Source: Apiosordaria backusii | Lineage: Eukaryota > Ascomycota > Sordariomycetes > Sordariales > Lasiosphaeriaceae | Length of the DNA: 64,000 bases | Direction of reading: 5' to 3' | NCBI GenBank assembly: GCA_030549205.1 | Contig: JAUKTV010000009.1 | Coordinates: 620,001 to 684,000, forward strand | Part shown: positions 33,268 to 45,039 of the stretch, piece by piece | How the letters are laid out: every line of letters starts with the position of its first letter | How positions within the stretch are numbered: the stretch's first letter is position 1 | The notes under the pieces: model-generated | Database searches by the model: none | The model's input: only the letters and a program-made list of their open reading frames with translations | Told to the model about the DNA's origin: nothing | Translations under genes and position numbers: made by a program

Positions 33268-34358
33268 GGCGGCGGTGGGTTGTGTGTTGACTTGGGATGT
33301 AGTGGTGTATATGATCGGGTGAAGGTTGGAGAGAAAAGACTTTGGTGTTGTCTCGGATTAAAGTTGAGATGTAACTGGTTCGAAATCACAAGTCTCTGCT
33401 CGGTTGTCGCGGGAGTTGAATCGAAGACGTCTTGTAGGCTTTGAATTAGAGGATCTCTTTCCGTTTGATGTTCTGTACAATCCTCGATAACAGAGCAAAT
33501 ATGTCGTCCCGCGCGCAAGTTCCGAGCTCAGGCTATCCTCAGTCGTGGTGGTTGCTCAGCAGATGTTGCAGCAGCAAAAGAAGCTCAGGTTTCCTCAAAA
33601 AGAAGCTCCTGCCCGCGACTGCTAAAGCCAAGCTCCCACTGCGCTGTGACATTGGCTTGGGAACCCCACTCTGCCGAGCTCTGGGGATGACGAAATGCCC
33701 GTGCCCGAGCTCCCGTCGAGCTAGGCTTAAAGTGGGGTGAGTTCATCATCAGGATCCTTATCGATTACTCCGGACAAGGGCTGACCAACTTCAATCCGTC
33801 AACTTCAGCTTCACCACGGCTATTCTCACAGAACTCAATCAAATGGGGCTTTTCATAATTTTTATGCTATTAGTGTCACTAATGTCTTCATTCATACTGT
33901 TTATCTGTCACGATTGAAAAAACAATCTGAAAAAAGTAGAGAAAGAAAAGATGGCATATGTCTCGTGCTGGACTCGAACCCACAACCAAAAGGAAAGCGA
34001 AGGTGGTTGCCCGGCCATCAGATAGCACTTGGTTGTTGCACCTCGGGAGGGAGTTGAGTGCTTCCATGGTTACGGACTAACCACTGCGCTCATCACAGTC
34101 CCATCACATCAACGCCGTCGTCGCTGTCCACACTGCCACTGCTATCGCCGGAGCGCCGTTTTCTCCCATTGTCGCCCGCTTACTGTTAACTGTTGGCATT
34201 GCCATCAAAATCGCCAGAATCATCAACAACCAATCCACTTTTCCGTAATCCAGAGAGAAAATGTCTATTCTATTCCTATACAATCAATTCAACACCCATT
34301 CATCTAAACTGAAACTGACAACAGTACAAGGTGCAAACCAGGGTCACACCCAATTACT
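33268..34358. other. Intergenic region upstream of SHR3
   Basis: Contains the SHR3 promoter and the 3' UTR of the reductase. On the minus strand a perfect B box (GGTTCGAGTCC, 33980-33970) lies about 100 nt after an A-box-like TGAGCGCAGTGG (34092-34081), but no cloverleaf forms. No coding region is supported. Confidence 0.45.
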
Positions 34359-35413
34359 CTAGTTCCCACTCAACATCTTCATCCCATGCGCATCGTACCT
34401 CTCCCCAACAACCTCAAACGTCTTCAGCACCGTCTCGATCTCCTTCATATCCTCCTCGCTCAACTCAACCTCAACCGCATTCTCCCTCACCCTCTCCGGC
34501 TTCGACGCACCAGGAATAGGAATAATCACCGGCATCCCCGGCCGTCTCGACAGCGCCAGCACCCAGTTAATCGCAATTTGCCCAACCGTCAAACCCTTCT
34601 TCTCGGCCAGCTTCTGCACCTCCTTGACCAGCTTCATATTCTTCTCGAACACCTCCGGCTGGAAGCGTGGGAGATTGCGCCGGTAGTCACCTTCGGGGAT
34701 ATCCTCATGAGACTTGATCTGGCCCGTGAGCATGCCCCTTCCCAGGGGGGAGTAAGCCAGAACCACAATCCCCAGCTCGGCACAGGCTTCCAAGACCCCG
34801 TTGTCAAGGGGTTCAGTCTGCCATAAGCTCAACTCTACCTCTACGCTCTCAATCTTGGCCACCTTTGCCGCTCTCCTAATGGTCTCGGCGGAGACTTCAC
34901 TGAGGGAAATCCCGCTGATGTTGCCCTTTTCCACCTCCTTTTGCAAAGCGAGGACGGTACTCTCGATCTCGACTTTAGGGTCCTTTCTGGCGGGCTCGAA
35001 CTGGTCGATCAGCCCCTTGCCGCCGATGAGGTTCACAGAGCGAGAGACGGACTCCTCGACTCCGGCTGGGGAGCTGTCGACGGTGAAGGAGGGCGTGAGG
35101 CAGCCTTTGATGTTGAGGAGGATTTTGTCCTTGTCCTCGGGGTACTTCTCGTAGTAGGCTTTGAGAACCGTAAGGGAGTTGTGGGTGGGGGGACCGTAGA
35201 ATTCTCCGCCGTTGAGGTAGGTGCAGCCGAGGGAGACGGCGGTGCGAATGGCGGCGAAGGCTTCTTCGTTGGAGGCGGGGTTGGGGCGCCAGGTTAGGCC
35301 TGGGAGGTGTTAGTTGAGGTATGATAAAGGAAAGAGGAGGGGAAGGTAAGTGACTTGCCCATGAGGCCGAAGCCAATGTTGCCGACGGTCTTGCCTTGGA
35401 TTGTGTGGACCAT
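34359..35413 (-). CDS. Aldo/keto reductase, pyridoxal reductase (Plr1) type
   Basis: Two exons, 35413-35359 and 35299-34359, give 331 aa. The N-terminus (GKTVGNIGFGLMGLTWRPNP) and the GGEFYGPP segment carrying the catalytic Tyr are very close to fission yeast Plr1, which reduces pyridoxal to pyridoxine with NADPH. AKR features follow: ISLSEVSAETIRRAAKV, LAYSPLGRGMLTGQI and the cofactor-binding IPIPGASKPERVREN. The expected catalytic His is not obvious from the segment where it usually lies, so activity is inferred from overall similarity. The 59-nt intron has a GC donor (ATGG|GCAAGT) and a CCCAG acceptor. Cytosolic, no targeting signal. Confidence 0.88.
35300..35358 (-). other. GC-AG intron in the aldo/keto reductase gene
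   Basis: The frame requires GCAAGT as donor after CTC ATG G, with CTAAC near the 3' end and a CCCAG acceptor, to rebuild LMGLTWR. Confidence 0.8.
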
Positions 35414-36438
35414 TTTGAGAGTGGTATTCGGTGTGATTGTAAGTGGTGAGATGTTTGAAGAGATGTTGAAGGCGAGTGTTGAAACGGCTGATGTGAACCT
35501 GTGCGTAGAATGTGCTGATGAGAAAAGTCCTTTACTTCGAGGCCAAGCTCACGTATTTATACTTTTGTGAGGTGGTGATGAAGGAGTGTTGGTGGCTCAC
35601 TATGTTGTTGGTGGTGATAACGGAGATAACAACTGCTGTAATAAGCGAGCGGAATTTAGAGCTTTCGGGACTTCGTTTTCCCTCCCGCAGACTTCGTTTA
35701 GCTCTTTTAAGTTAAGTTTGAATCCAAAGGATCCCCCGGTCGTTAACAATCATTAAGGCCACGATGTCAGAAATGAGATGAAGTGAAGCCTTATGTCCTC
35801 TCAAGTCGTCCATAAAGATGTGAAGTCCATGCTGATGCAATCACTTTAGCCAAGACTTGGAGCCGATGATAGCGGGGTGCGGGAGTCGATGAGGGGCAAC
35901 CTTGAAGCCTCTCGGCAATAGTGGGACTTGGCATCGTGACAGTCGAAATTTAAAAGTGACGTCTGGTGAGTGTAAATGTGTGACCTTGACGATGTTCACG
36001 CGGTTATGTAAGAATCTCATCTTATCAGATCTTTGGGTCCAAGACCAGCCAATCGAAGGTGTTGATTGACTGTGCTTAAGTGCGAGCTCTGCCGGAGTTA
36101 GTATCACATGATTGGCACAATGGCCGGTTCCACCGAACCCCTCTGGCAGGCAACTCGGATGCAGAATGACGCGACCCGGCTCCTTCCCGTAACCAAGTAC
36201 CAGTTGGAGATAAAGCAAGCGAATCCAGGTCTGGTCTGGCTACTTAAATCCGGCTCAAGGCTCTTCAATGCATCGTCGTGATAGTCGCAATATGGCGGCG
36301 CTTTGACGCCACTGTCTTCCCGCACCTGTCCTGCACCTAAACCTGCCCTTCGGTAAACTGTGCCGTGCCACTATACACTACGGTACACACTTACTCCCGC
36401 CCCTACTACAAGAGGACTGCCCCGCGAAACATCGAATC
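35414..36438. promoter_or_regulatory. Divergent promoter region (reductase / DUF202 gene)
   Basis: A 1-kb spacer between divergent genes. A repeated ACTTCGTTT occurs near 35670-35700. No gene or RNA recognised. Confidence 0.45.
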
Positions 36439-37800
36439 ATGGCCGAACCTGCTGATACCTCCTCCTCGCCCCCTGCGACGTCACCTGCGCCTGAGCCCCT
36501 CTCACGGGGAGCACGAACGCTTTCAGATCGCCAGTCTCTGAGGAAGAAGTCGGCTCAAGATCGCATCAATCAAATCCTAGAGGTCAGTGACCGTTGAAGC
36601 TCAAACCCAGTCAAGCCCCCAGGCTCGCGGCACCGCTATACGGACTTTTAAAGGGTCTTCCCCACACGCGACCAGCTCAAATATTGTCGCTTTCCCCATT
36701 GCACGCCGCCGCGACTCAAGGTCACACTTTTATCTGTACTTCTTGTGAACGTCGATCTTCGGCCGTGTACCTTATGTAATGGCGGCCCTTTTTGGCTCCT
36801 CTATCAACAACATCTTTGGCAAAAGTGTTCGTAACTTGCCCATACTGTTCGTCCGGGATGCTCGAAACGGGTGATCTGTGTTACATTGGCAGTACGAAAC
36901 AAACAAAAATAATGAAAACTAACATCTCTTAAATAATCAAGGGCGCTCGAGAACGCGCCGAATCGTTTGGCCCGGATACATCTCCCGGTAACCTAAGCCC
37001 AAGACTACAACCGCTGCTGGGTTCGTCGGCGCGAGGGCCAAACTACCTTTCCAACAATGCTTCACCACGTACCGGCTCTCCGCGTCTATCACCAACGGTC
37101 CCGGAGGAAAATGGCGTCGGTAGCATGGATGGCTTGGTAACAGCGCAACCGCAACAGCAACAAATACACTACCGCCCCGGGACCCAGACGAACCACTCGA
37201 CGCGGAGGAGGTCTACCCGACAGTCAGTCCAGGACCAGGGCCGGTCGGCGTCGCATGCAGACGATGGGACCAGGAGAAGACATGGAGAGGAAGAAGAAGG
37301 ACGCTGGAAAAAGACGTTGAGATATTTCAAGAGTATAGAACTCGAGAATAAAGGGAGTGTTGCAAGAGATCACTTGGCGTTAGGTAAGTTATATCGCGAT
37401 AGCCTGAAAGGGCTGGGGTTATTGGTTTAATTACTATCAACGAGGCTAACGGTGAGGGTTAACAGAACGGACATTTCTCGCCTGGTTGCGCACGTCATTA
37501 GCATTTGCCTCGATCGGGATTGCTATTACTCAGCTGTTCCGCCTTAATACTTCGCTGGCGGACGATGATCACCAGTCTTATACGCTGCGGCATCTTGGGA
37601 AGCCGTTGGGGTCGACGTTTTTGGCTATTAGTATTTTGATTTTGTTTTTGGGGTATAATCGGTATTTGGAGAGTCAGGCGTGGGTGATCAAGGGCAAGTT
37701 TCCCGCGAGTCGGGGGACGATTATACTTGTGTCGTTTATTGCGTTTGCGGTCACGGTGGCGTCGCTGATTGTGGTTATTGCTGTGCAGGGGGATCATTGA
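36439..37800 (+). CDS. DUF202-domain membrane protein
   Basis: Three exons, 36439-36582, 36942-37383 and 37466-37800, give 306 aa. The first 190 residues are hydrophilic and probably disordered (Ser, Pro, Gln, Arg), with an acidic/basic stretch (HGEEEEGRWKK) before the core. The DUF202 core (ARDHLALERTFLAWLRTSLA, then GIAITQLFRL) is split by intron 2. It is followed by two more membrane segments (LGSTFLAISILILFLGYNRY and IILVSFIAFAVTVASLIVVI), giving three in all. DUF202 is found in small bacterial and fungal membrane proteins, including the Vtc1-like region of vacuolar transporter chaperones; here the role is unknown. Intron 1 is 359 nt, long for this window. Donors are GTCAGT and GTAAGT. 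Confidence 0.87.
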
Positions 37801-38253
37801 GGGGGGGGATGGGTTATGACTGGATGGGAATGAGTGAATGTGAGCATGGAGTTTTGGCAGTTTGGTAGGTAGGTAGTGAAGGGGTATCATCTGGGTGTTT
37901 ATAGGTTGGGTAAGAACCTTGTAGGGTAGGTGAGGTCATCACCGATGAGATAATCAAATTGAGCCCCCCATCAAACCAAGACATACCTGAACCTATAAGA
38001 ATAAATGTGCAAAAGCCAAGCATAATCATAGAAATGCCTTGATACTGAAGGCGATTTTATTTTCCATTTGACAAACACCTTGTTTTTTACAAGTGCTGCA
38101 TACTCCGTTTGCATTTTCAGTCCCACCATCCGAACCTCAACCTTAAAAACCGACCAATTGAACCCACCCACTCTCTCAACCTCACTTCATATCAGGCCAC
38201 CACCACACCCCTTTCCACCACCTTGCCAACTAAATAAAAAGACGTAATTGAAA
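37801..38253. other. Intergenic region upstream of HCS1-like gene
   Basis: Holds the 3' UTR of the DUF202 gene and the short promoter of the helicase. No element recognised. Confidence 0.5.
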
Positions 38254-41200
38254 ATGGCAATCAACATCCCCACCTTCGCCGCCACGCAAATCTCCCTCCT
38301 AGCGGCAGAACTCGAAGCAGAAGTCGCCGAGACCTCGGCCCTGGTGTCCCTGCACTCGCCGTCTGCTCTCCAGCGCGCGGGGTGGGCGCTGACGAACCTG
38401 ACGGTTTTGTCTCAGAGGACGGGGCTGGGGGGCAAGACGGTGGTGGAGCTGGGGAATGATCCTGCTTTTAGGGGTGAGGGGGATTTGCCGGAGCATGGGA
38501 TCAGGAGTGGGGATATTGTTTTGTTGGCGGAGCAGCCGACGGGGAGTGGGAAGAAGAGGGAGGTGAGGGAGATGGAGAGGAAGGGGGTGAAGGGGGTTGT
38601 GGTGAGGGTTGGCAAGCAGAATTTGGGGGTGGCGGTGGATGAGGAAAATGAGGGGAGGGGGGAGGGGGTTCCGGGGGGGGATAGGAGGGTTTGGGTGGTG
38701 AAATTGGCGGATGAGGTTACTTGGAAGAGGATGAATGGGACTATGGAGAGGATGGCCAAGATGGGGGAGGGGGAGTACTCTTATTTTATGAGGGTGCTTT
38801 TTGGGTTGACGACGCCGAGCCCGGTGCCAGAAGATCTGTCAAAGGATGAAGAGGTTGGAGAGGGGAAGATTCAGTGGTTTGATCCGAGTTTGAACGAGTC
38901 GCAGAGGGATGCGATTAGATTTGCGTTGAAGAGTCAAGAGATTGCTCTTGTTCATGGCCCTCCTGGTGTAAGTTTGATCTATTCTTCCTTCATACCTAAA
39001 TACTAACAAGAGCCAAAGACGGGCAAAACCCACACCCTAATCGAGCTCATCCTCCAACTTCTCGCCCGCAACAACCGCATCCTCGTCTGTGGACCCTCCA
39101 ACATCTCCGTCGACAACATCGTCGAGCGCCTTGCCCCCCACAAAGTCCCCCTGATCCGCCTCGGCCACCCCGCCCGTCTTCTCCCCTCAGTGCTGAACCA
39201 CTCCCTCGATGTTCTAACTCGAACCTCTGAAGCAGGCGCCATCGTCAAAGATGTCAGAGCAGAAATGGACGCTAAACAAGCCTCCATCCGCAAAACCCGC
39301 TCGGGCAAGGAGCGCAAGGCCATCTACGCTGATTTGAAGGAACTACGTAAAGAGTACCGCCAGAGGGAGCGGAAATGCGTGAGCAATCTCATCTCCTCGA
39401 GCAAAGTTGTCTTGGCTACCCTCCACGGCTCGGGTGGGTTTCAACTTAGGGATGAGCAATTCGATGTTGTCATCATTGACGAAGCGTCTCAAGCGCTAGA
39501 AGCGCAGTGCTGGGTTCCGTTGTTGAGTGCGAAGAAGGCAGTTTGCGCGGGTGATCATTTACAGCTGCCGCCTACGATCAAGTCACTCAACTCCTCAGCA
39601 TCAAAGTCCGCATCAAAATCAGCATCAAAAACCCCTGCGGCAGAGAAGAGGACATCAAAGTCCAAGAAGGATACAGGTCCCACTACTACGCCAAATACGA
39701 CAGCGGCACCCCCTATTCCCAAAGGAGCAACCCTAGAAACAACCCTCTTCGACCGCCTGCTCTCCCTCCACGGCCCCAAAATAAAATGCATGCTCACCAC
39801 GCAATACCGCATGCACGAGCTAATAATGCGGTTCCCCTCCGATGAGCTCTACGAGGGGAAACTCGTTGCCGCGCCAGCCGTCGCTTCCCGGTTACTAAAC
39901 CAACTACCTTACCCAGGGATAAAAGATATAGACGAAACTCGCGAGCCGCTCATATTCATCGATACTCAAGGCGGGGATTTCTCAGAGAAGACAGAAGAAG
40001 ACGATGAGGGGGGTGATGGGAAGGGGGGAGTGACAAAGAGGAGTCTGTACGGGGACAGCAAGAGCAACGAGGGGGAGGCGATGCTGGTGAGGGAGCATGT
40101 TAGGTGCTTGGTGGAGGAGGGCGGGGTGAGGGCGGAGGATGTGGCGGTTGTTAGTCCGTATAATGCGCAGGTATGTGGTTACTTTTTTTGACGTCTACAT
40201 TTCACAGGTGGCAAAGGCAACACCCGGAAGGGAAGAGGGACTTCAGACTTCAGGCCCCAGTCTAGCTGCCGGTTTACCTGTCCGTGCTATCTCATGATAA
40301 GGATGAGCTCGTCTACTAGTGTAGAAAAGAAGGCGTGGGAGAGGCTTGCTACGTCTGGTGACCCGGGGGGAGGTGACCATAGGACGAGGATGAAAGATTG
40401 TCTCATCTATAGACATGGCCAGCTGCTTCTGCGGTCTGATGGGACCTAGGATGGCGTTCAGATCGTCTGCGGGACTAGCACGAAGAGCTTACCCCATCTT
40501 ACCCCCTGGGACGAAATGGGGCGGGGCGAGAGTTCGGGACCATCTGATGTCTCTCTAGCCACGACGAAGAACTTGATTCTTCTGTGCGTCCCGGAATCAG
40601 ATGGCATTCAGACGAGATCTCAGATCACCTCGTCCCATGGTCCATCTGAAAACCCGGGGAAAGATGGGATAAAGATGAGATCATCTCACAATCCGGCCTC
40701 GGTACCGGGTCATCTGGTGTCCGGGGGAAGGGTTCATGCCGTCCTTGTTAACCCAAAGCATGAGCATAACGAAGCATAACGCAGCTCACCGAGCATCTGG
40801 AACGGGTACGCTAACAATCTTCCAAACTGCAGCTCGCCCTTCTAGCCCCTCTCAAAGAGCAATACCCCGGCATCGAACTCGGCTCGGTCGACGGGTTCCA
40901 AGGCCGGGAGAAGGAAGCCGTGATCGTCACCCTTGTGCGGAGCAATCCGGACGGGGAGGTCGGGTTCCTGGCTGAGAAGAGGAGGTTGAATGGTATGTTA
41001 TTTTTCCTTCTTTTTACCTTCTAGTTTCGGGTAGGATCACAATGCGGCTGGCGGTTCGTTGCCGCTGTTGGAGGGCGTCAAGGTTGCTCAACGTCAGTGC
41101 GCGCGCCGCTTTGCATGGCATGGCATACGCATGGCAGCATGAACTGGAACTGTGGTGTATAGGAGGTGGATGTTAATGCAAGGGGTATGGATGCTAATGA

Positions 41201-41427
41201 TTACAATAGTGGCCATGACACGACCAAAGAGGTCGTTGACTGTTATTGGGGATTCCGAGACGGTGAAAAAGTAGGTCACTTTGATCAAGGTTCAAGGCAT
41301 GATGTAACTGACATTGTAATGCAGAGGCAGCAAGTTCCTCAAGAAGTGGATGGAGTTCCTGGAGGAGAATGCGGACTTGAGGTACCCGGATCTGGCATCT
41401 CTTACTGCTGCTGCGGGGGACAGCTAG
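38254..41427 (+). CDS. HCS1: SF1 DNA/RNA helicase, Hcs1/IGHMBP2 (SMUBP-2) family
   Basis: Five exons, 38254-38967, 39019-40170, 40833-40992, 41210-41270 and 41325-41427, give 729 aa. An N-terminal beta-barrel domain precedes the Upf1-like helicase core. Walker A is GPPG|TGKT, split by intron 1; motif Ia is CGPSNISVDNIVERL; Walker B is IIDEASQ; motif III is AGDHLQLPPT; motif IV is TTQYRMHELI; motif V is SVDGFQGREKEAVI; motif VI is VAMTRPKRSL. These define a 5'-3' SF1B helicase like yeast Hcs1 and human IGHMBP2, without the R3H and zinc-finger C-terminus of the human protein. A Ser/Lys-rich insert of about 40 residues follows motif III. Intron 2 is 662 nt, about ten times the others, and repeat-rich. 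Confidence 0.92.
40171..40832 (+). other. 662-nt repeat-rich intron in HCS1
   Basis: Donor GTATGT and acceptor CTGCAG with GCTAACA are normal, so the whole stretch is intron. Inside are inverted arms (about 40489-40510 against 40655-40680: CTTACCCCATCTTACCCC versus GGGGAAAGATGGGATAAAG), direct repeats of GATGGCRTTCAGA, and a tandem GCATAACGA. This looks like a decayed insertion, possibly a MITE or fold-back element. Confidence 0.5.
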
Positions 41428-44400
41428 AAGGCATGAATCAACTACGGGGATCGCGAGACACCGAGAGAGCGGAAAGAGGGAGAACTAAGTCGCCACCATG
41501 AAATCCAAGGAAGGAGTCCCGTCCCATTTTTATGCAAATATTCGGGCCTGAAGTGATGTCCAACAAATGAACAGTGAGAGTCCTCAATGTTTGGTTAGGG
41601 AGGGTGTTATCCCAGTTGGCGTCATGCTTTGGTTGTGGCTGGACCAGAGGGAGGGAGACCTTTGGTTCGGGTTCGTCGATTCGGAGAATTAGGGGCTGGT
41701 CTTTTAGCCAGAGACAATCCTCGCTGTGAATCGCGGGGATTTCCTTTTTGGTTGAGCGTAAAATGTTCTGCCGTACTGTTGCATCCGCTGCATGTACGAG
41801 AGACATGTGGTGTCTTGAAACCTCTTGGGTGTGTTTGGCCACGAATCGCGTGGCTCCAAGACATCTGATGGAGATGTGATAGACGCACATACAGCGTGGT
41901 GTTTTGGATCGGAACTGGTCGTTTCCTGTGGCAATTGGCTCCAATGTCTGTCGGCTGTTGAAAGTGCCTCGTGAGGGTCAAAAAAGAAGAGAAAGATGCA
42001 AGTTCAGACGACTGAGATCCCACCATCCCTGCAGTTTCAGAAGGCCCCCGCCCTGTGGGGTTCAGTGGCCAGTGCTTTTCGAACGGCTTGGCTCGGAGCG
42101 GGGGTTTTGTTAGTTCAACTTTGTCAAGTGGTTTCTCTCCAATGACAATCATTGATTGCAAGACTGCAAGACGATTTGCATGATTCGAACCGGATTTTCA
42201 ACTCGCCTGCCTTTTCTGGGGGCTGCCATCGGTTCCGGGTTGTCTAGAACTTCGACTGTGAATGGAGATTTTTGATATCATCCACTTGTGCCATTCTGAA
42301 GGCAAGCGAAGGGAAAATGTGCTTGCCTCCTCGACTGTGCAGATTGGCGAGGGATGTTTTATCGATAGCAGTGTATCATCGTCCTCGTATTGTTCCGTCC
42401 AGATTGCGTGCCCAGGACCTTTCTCTCTTGTCGCACCCGTGCGCTGCTGTAACTGTGAACCTGGAAACGTTCTCCTTCGAAACCCATGCCCGAGCTTTCA
42501 TCGTGACAAGTGTCGGCGATCTCTGTTTCGATCCGGGGGCTGGCTGACAATTGACAGGAGACAAGCGCGGTGTTCGGAGACGCGGAGACGACACCACCAC
42601 CACCACTACCACCCTCGTTAACAAACAGCCGCGGTCTTCCTAGTGGTAATATGGTTGCACAACTGGATTGGTGTGTGTGTGTGCGTGTGTGTGGTAGGTG
42701 AATTGATGCGCTGCGCTACGGCTGTGCAGCATGGTATTCCGTGGTATTCTGCTTTGGGGAGGCCGAGTTGGATCGAAAGCTTGTTGCCCGCTTCGAAGGC
42801 ACTTGCATATGCGTCCGGACATAGGCCGCTGTGGCCGCGTATCAAGGAGGTGGGGAGGAAGACAGGAAGAAGCGCGCATTATTTCGAATGTCATCTGCTC
42901 ACTTTCTCAAAGGGACTTGAGGGCGATACTACTTTACTCGATTAGACGCACACCCACCTGCTGGGTGACGATGTCACCCCAAAGCATTCCCCGGATGACA
43001 TGTTTTGTGGGAGACGCGGGAGATCTTATTCCAGCAACCCCGACGATATGATGGACGCCTCCAGGATTTTGGATTCGAGAAGACGGGCGGCGTAGATCAA
43101 ACTCGACGGATATAATGATGATGAATGATGAAAGACGGGCCTTCGATCTGGTCCGCTCCTCCCTTGCTTGGAGTTGCTCGGTTCCATCCTTCCTCTTGCG
43201 GTCAACGGCCTGCTTCCTCAAACCGGAAAGCGTGGGGCTGGCACCTGCATCTTGAGAATATGTCGACCAGCCACGTTTGTGTGGAGATTAGGTCTCACAG
43301 TCTCAAGACTCCAAACAGCTTCACATATCCAAACTTGATAGTACCTCAACTCCATAGTATGCGATATCTTTCTAGCTTTTATCTTTTCTTTTTGCACCGT
43401 TAGTGGAGTTGATCGCTCGACGAATCCCTGAACAGCGCTCCCATTCAGCGATACTGGAACGGGAATAGCGCTGGCTGGGGCTCGCACTACGAAAAGCCAC
43501 GCGACGACCTGGTTGACAGCCATGTGCTAAAACGAGCAATTGACGCGGATAACCTCTCCCTTACTTCATGAACACACAGTACAGTAGAAGTGGCCGGTTG
43601 CGCTTACGGCTTACACAGTACATAGCACTCACCGCTGGTGCTACAAACGAGTCTGGTTCACCCAAGGGAACATCGCACAAGCGAGCCCCCTAATATGGCG
43701 GCCGGCGATTTCAGGGATTTCTTCCAGAAGCAGGCTCGCCAAGCGACAATATCGATCCAGTTGCCTGGCTGGAGTGACCACTTTTGCAATGGATAGATGA
43801 AGCTGCTGCAAGAGGCATAAAAGAGGGCGGCACAGGCATCGCCGAAGGACGCTCCTATACTGCATAGTAATGCGCCCAACTGCCCATGGCCCAGTAGGAA
43901 AGCTCCTATGCAGTCCATGACGCCAGCCTCAGGAAAGCACGTTGGGTCTATTCTCGGCAGCCTCTTCCGCTCTGAGTTGTCCAGCATCCACAGCTGTTCA
44001 AGACACCTCGAATCGAACCAATGCGCCTAACCCCGAGGTGCAGATGCAGGCACGCGCCGGAATACAACTTGCCCCTCATAAACACTCTCAAACAGTGCCT
44101 GACTGTTTTCGAACCGGCCTAGAATCTGCGTCAAGGAACACCTATGTTCATCACAACTCTTCCTTCGAAAACCTGGACTTGAGGCTCTCTTGTCTGATCT
44201 TGGCCCTCGGGGACATGATCGAACACACGGACTCTTGACCAGCCGTACAAGGGTCCCAGGTCCCCCGGCACGTCCAAGACAAGGGCCCACGCCTCCGTTC
44301 TCCACCGCAGCGGCCCCAAGCGCACCCCTCATCATCCCCCCCTCCATCACCGTCGCATCAAAGTCTGCGATCCTTGTTCTTGCAGCGCCGCCGCCGGGCA

Positions 44401-45039
44401 ACCTGGGGCTTGTCTCGCTGCATGCCAGCAGTAAATGAGCCCGCCGCGCGCTGCATTAATATCTGCCCAGTGGCGCGCTGCTTGCCTCGAGAGAGGGGCG
44501 ACGTGCTTTCTGTCCAACTGTTTACAACCTCCTCCTCCCGCCGTTGCCGTTGGGTGTTGCTGCTGGTCTGCATCTCTGCAGCTCCGCGTCGACCCGGTGG
44601 GCCAGGCTCTAGGTGTTGATAGCTCTCTGTCCACTCGTCTTGCCATAAACCAACCGAGATCCCTCTTTTGCCTTCAGCCGGCATCCATTCCCCGTCTCAC
44701 AACAGGCCATACATCCACTTACACCACACACTTACTTACGCAGTAAAAGGTGCAACGAGGAGGAGCCGCATTGCTGGCCATGTGGAGCTTGTAACGGTGA
44801 GACGTTGAAGAGGGCAACTGTGCATCGTGACCCAGGATTATCCTCCGCGAAGCACTCGAGAATCAGCGAATCACGACTCGGTTCCTCGCCATCAACACCT
44901 GTTTGTGCCCAGATGGCTGTGACAGTCGAAACCCTTATCAGTTCGCCTTAGCCCAATTCTTTCATTCGACTCTCCCTCTTTTCCAAAATCCTGTCGTTAC
45001 CGTTACCGAAAAAGCCAGTTGTAGACTGCGCCGATCAAA
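41428..45039. promoter_or_regulatory. Long intergenic region upstream of the gene at 45040
   Basis: A 3.6-kb stretch without a gene I can support. Two overlapping minus-strand frames at 41438-42161 (168-179 codons) are open but have no recognisable motif or codon bias. A GT microsatellite lies near 42670-42690. The length suggests a large promoter, long 5' UTR or a non-coding transcript. Confidence 0.4.

Noticed and set aside
33960..34099. tRNA-like signal on the minus strand (perfect B box, A-box-like TGAGCGCAGTGG)
   Set aside because: The boxes are about 100 nt apart, the T stem has a mismatch, the D and acceptor arms do not pair and the candidate anticodon loop lacks T33. Not a tRNA I can support.
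41438..42161. Two overlapping minus-strand open frames of 168-179 codons
   Set aside because: No domain, no codon bias, and both frames are equally open, which argues for chance.
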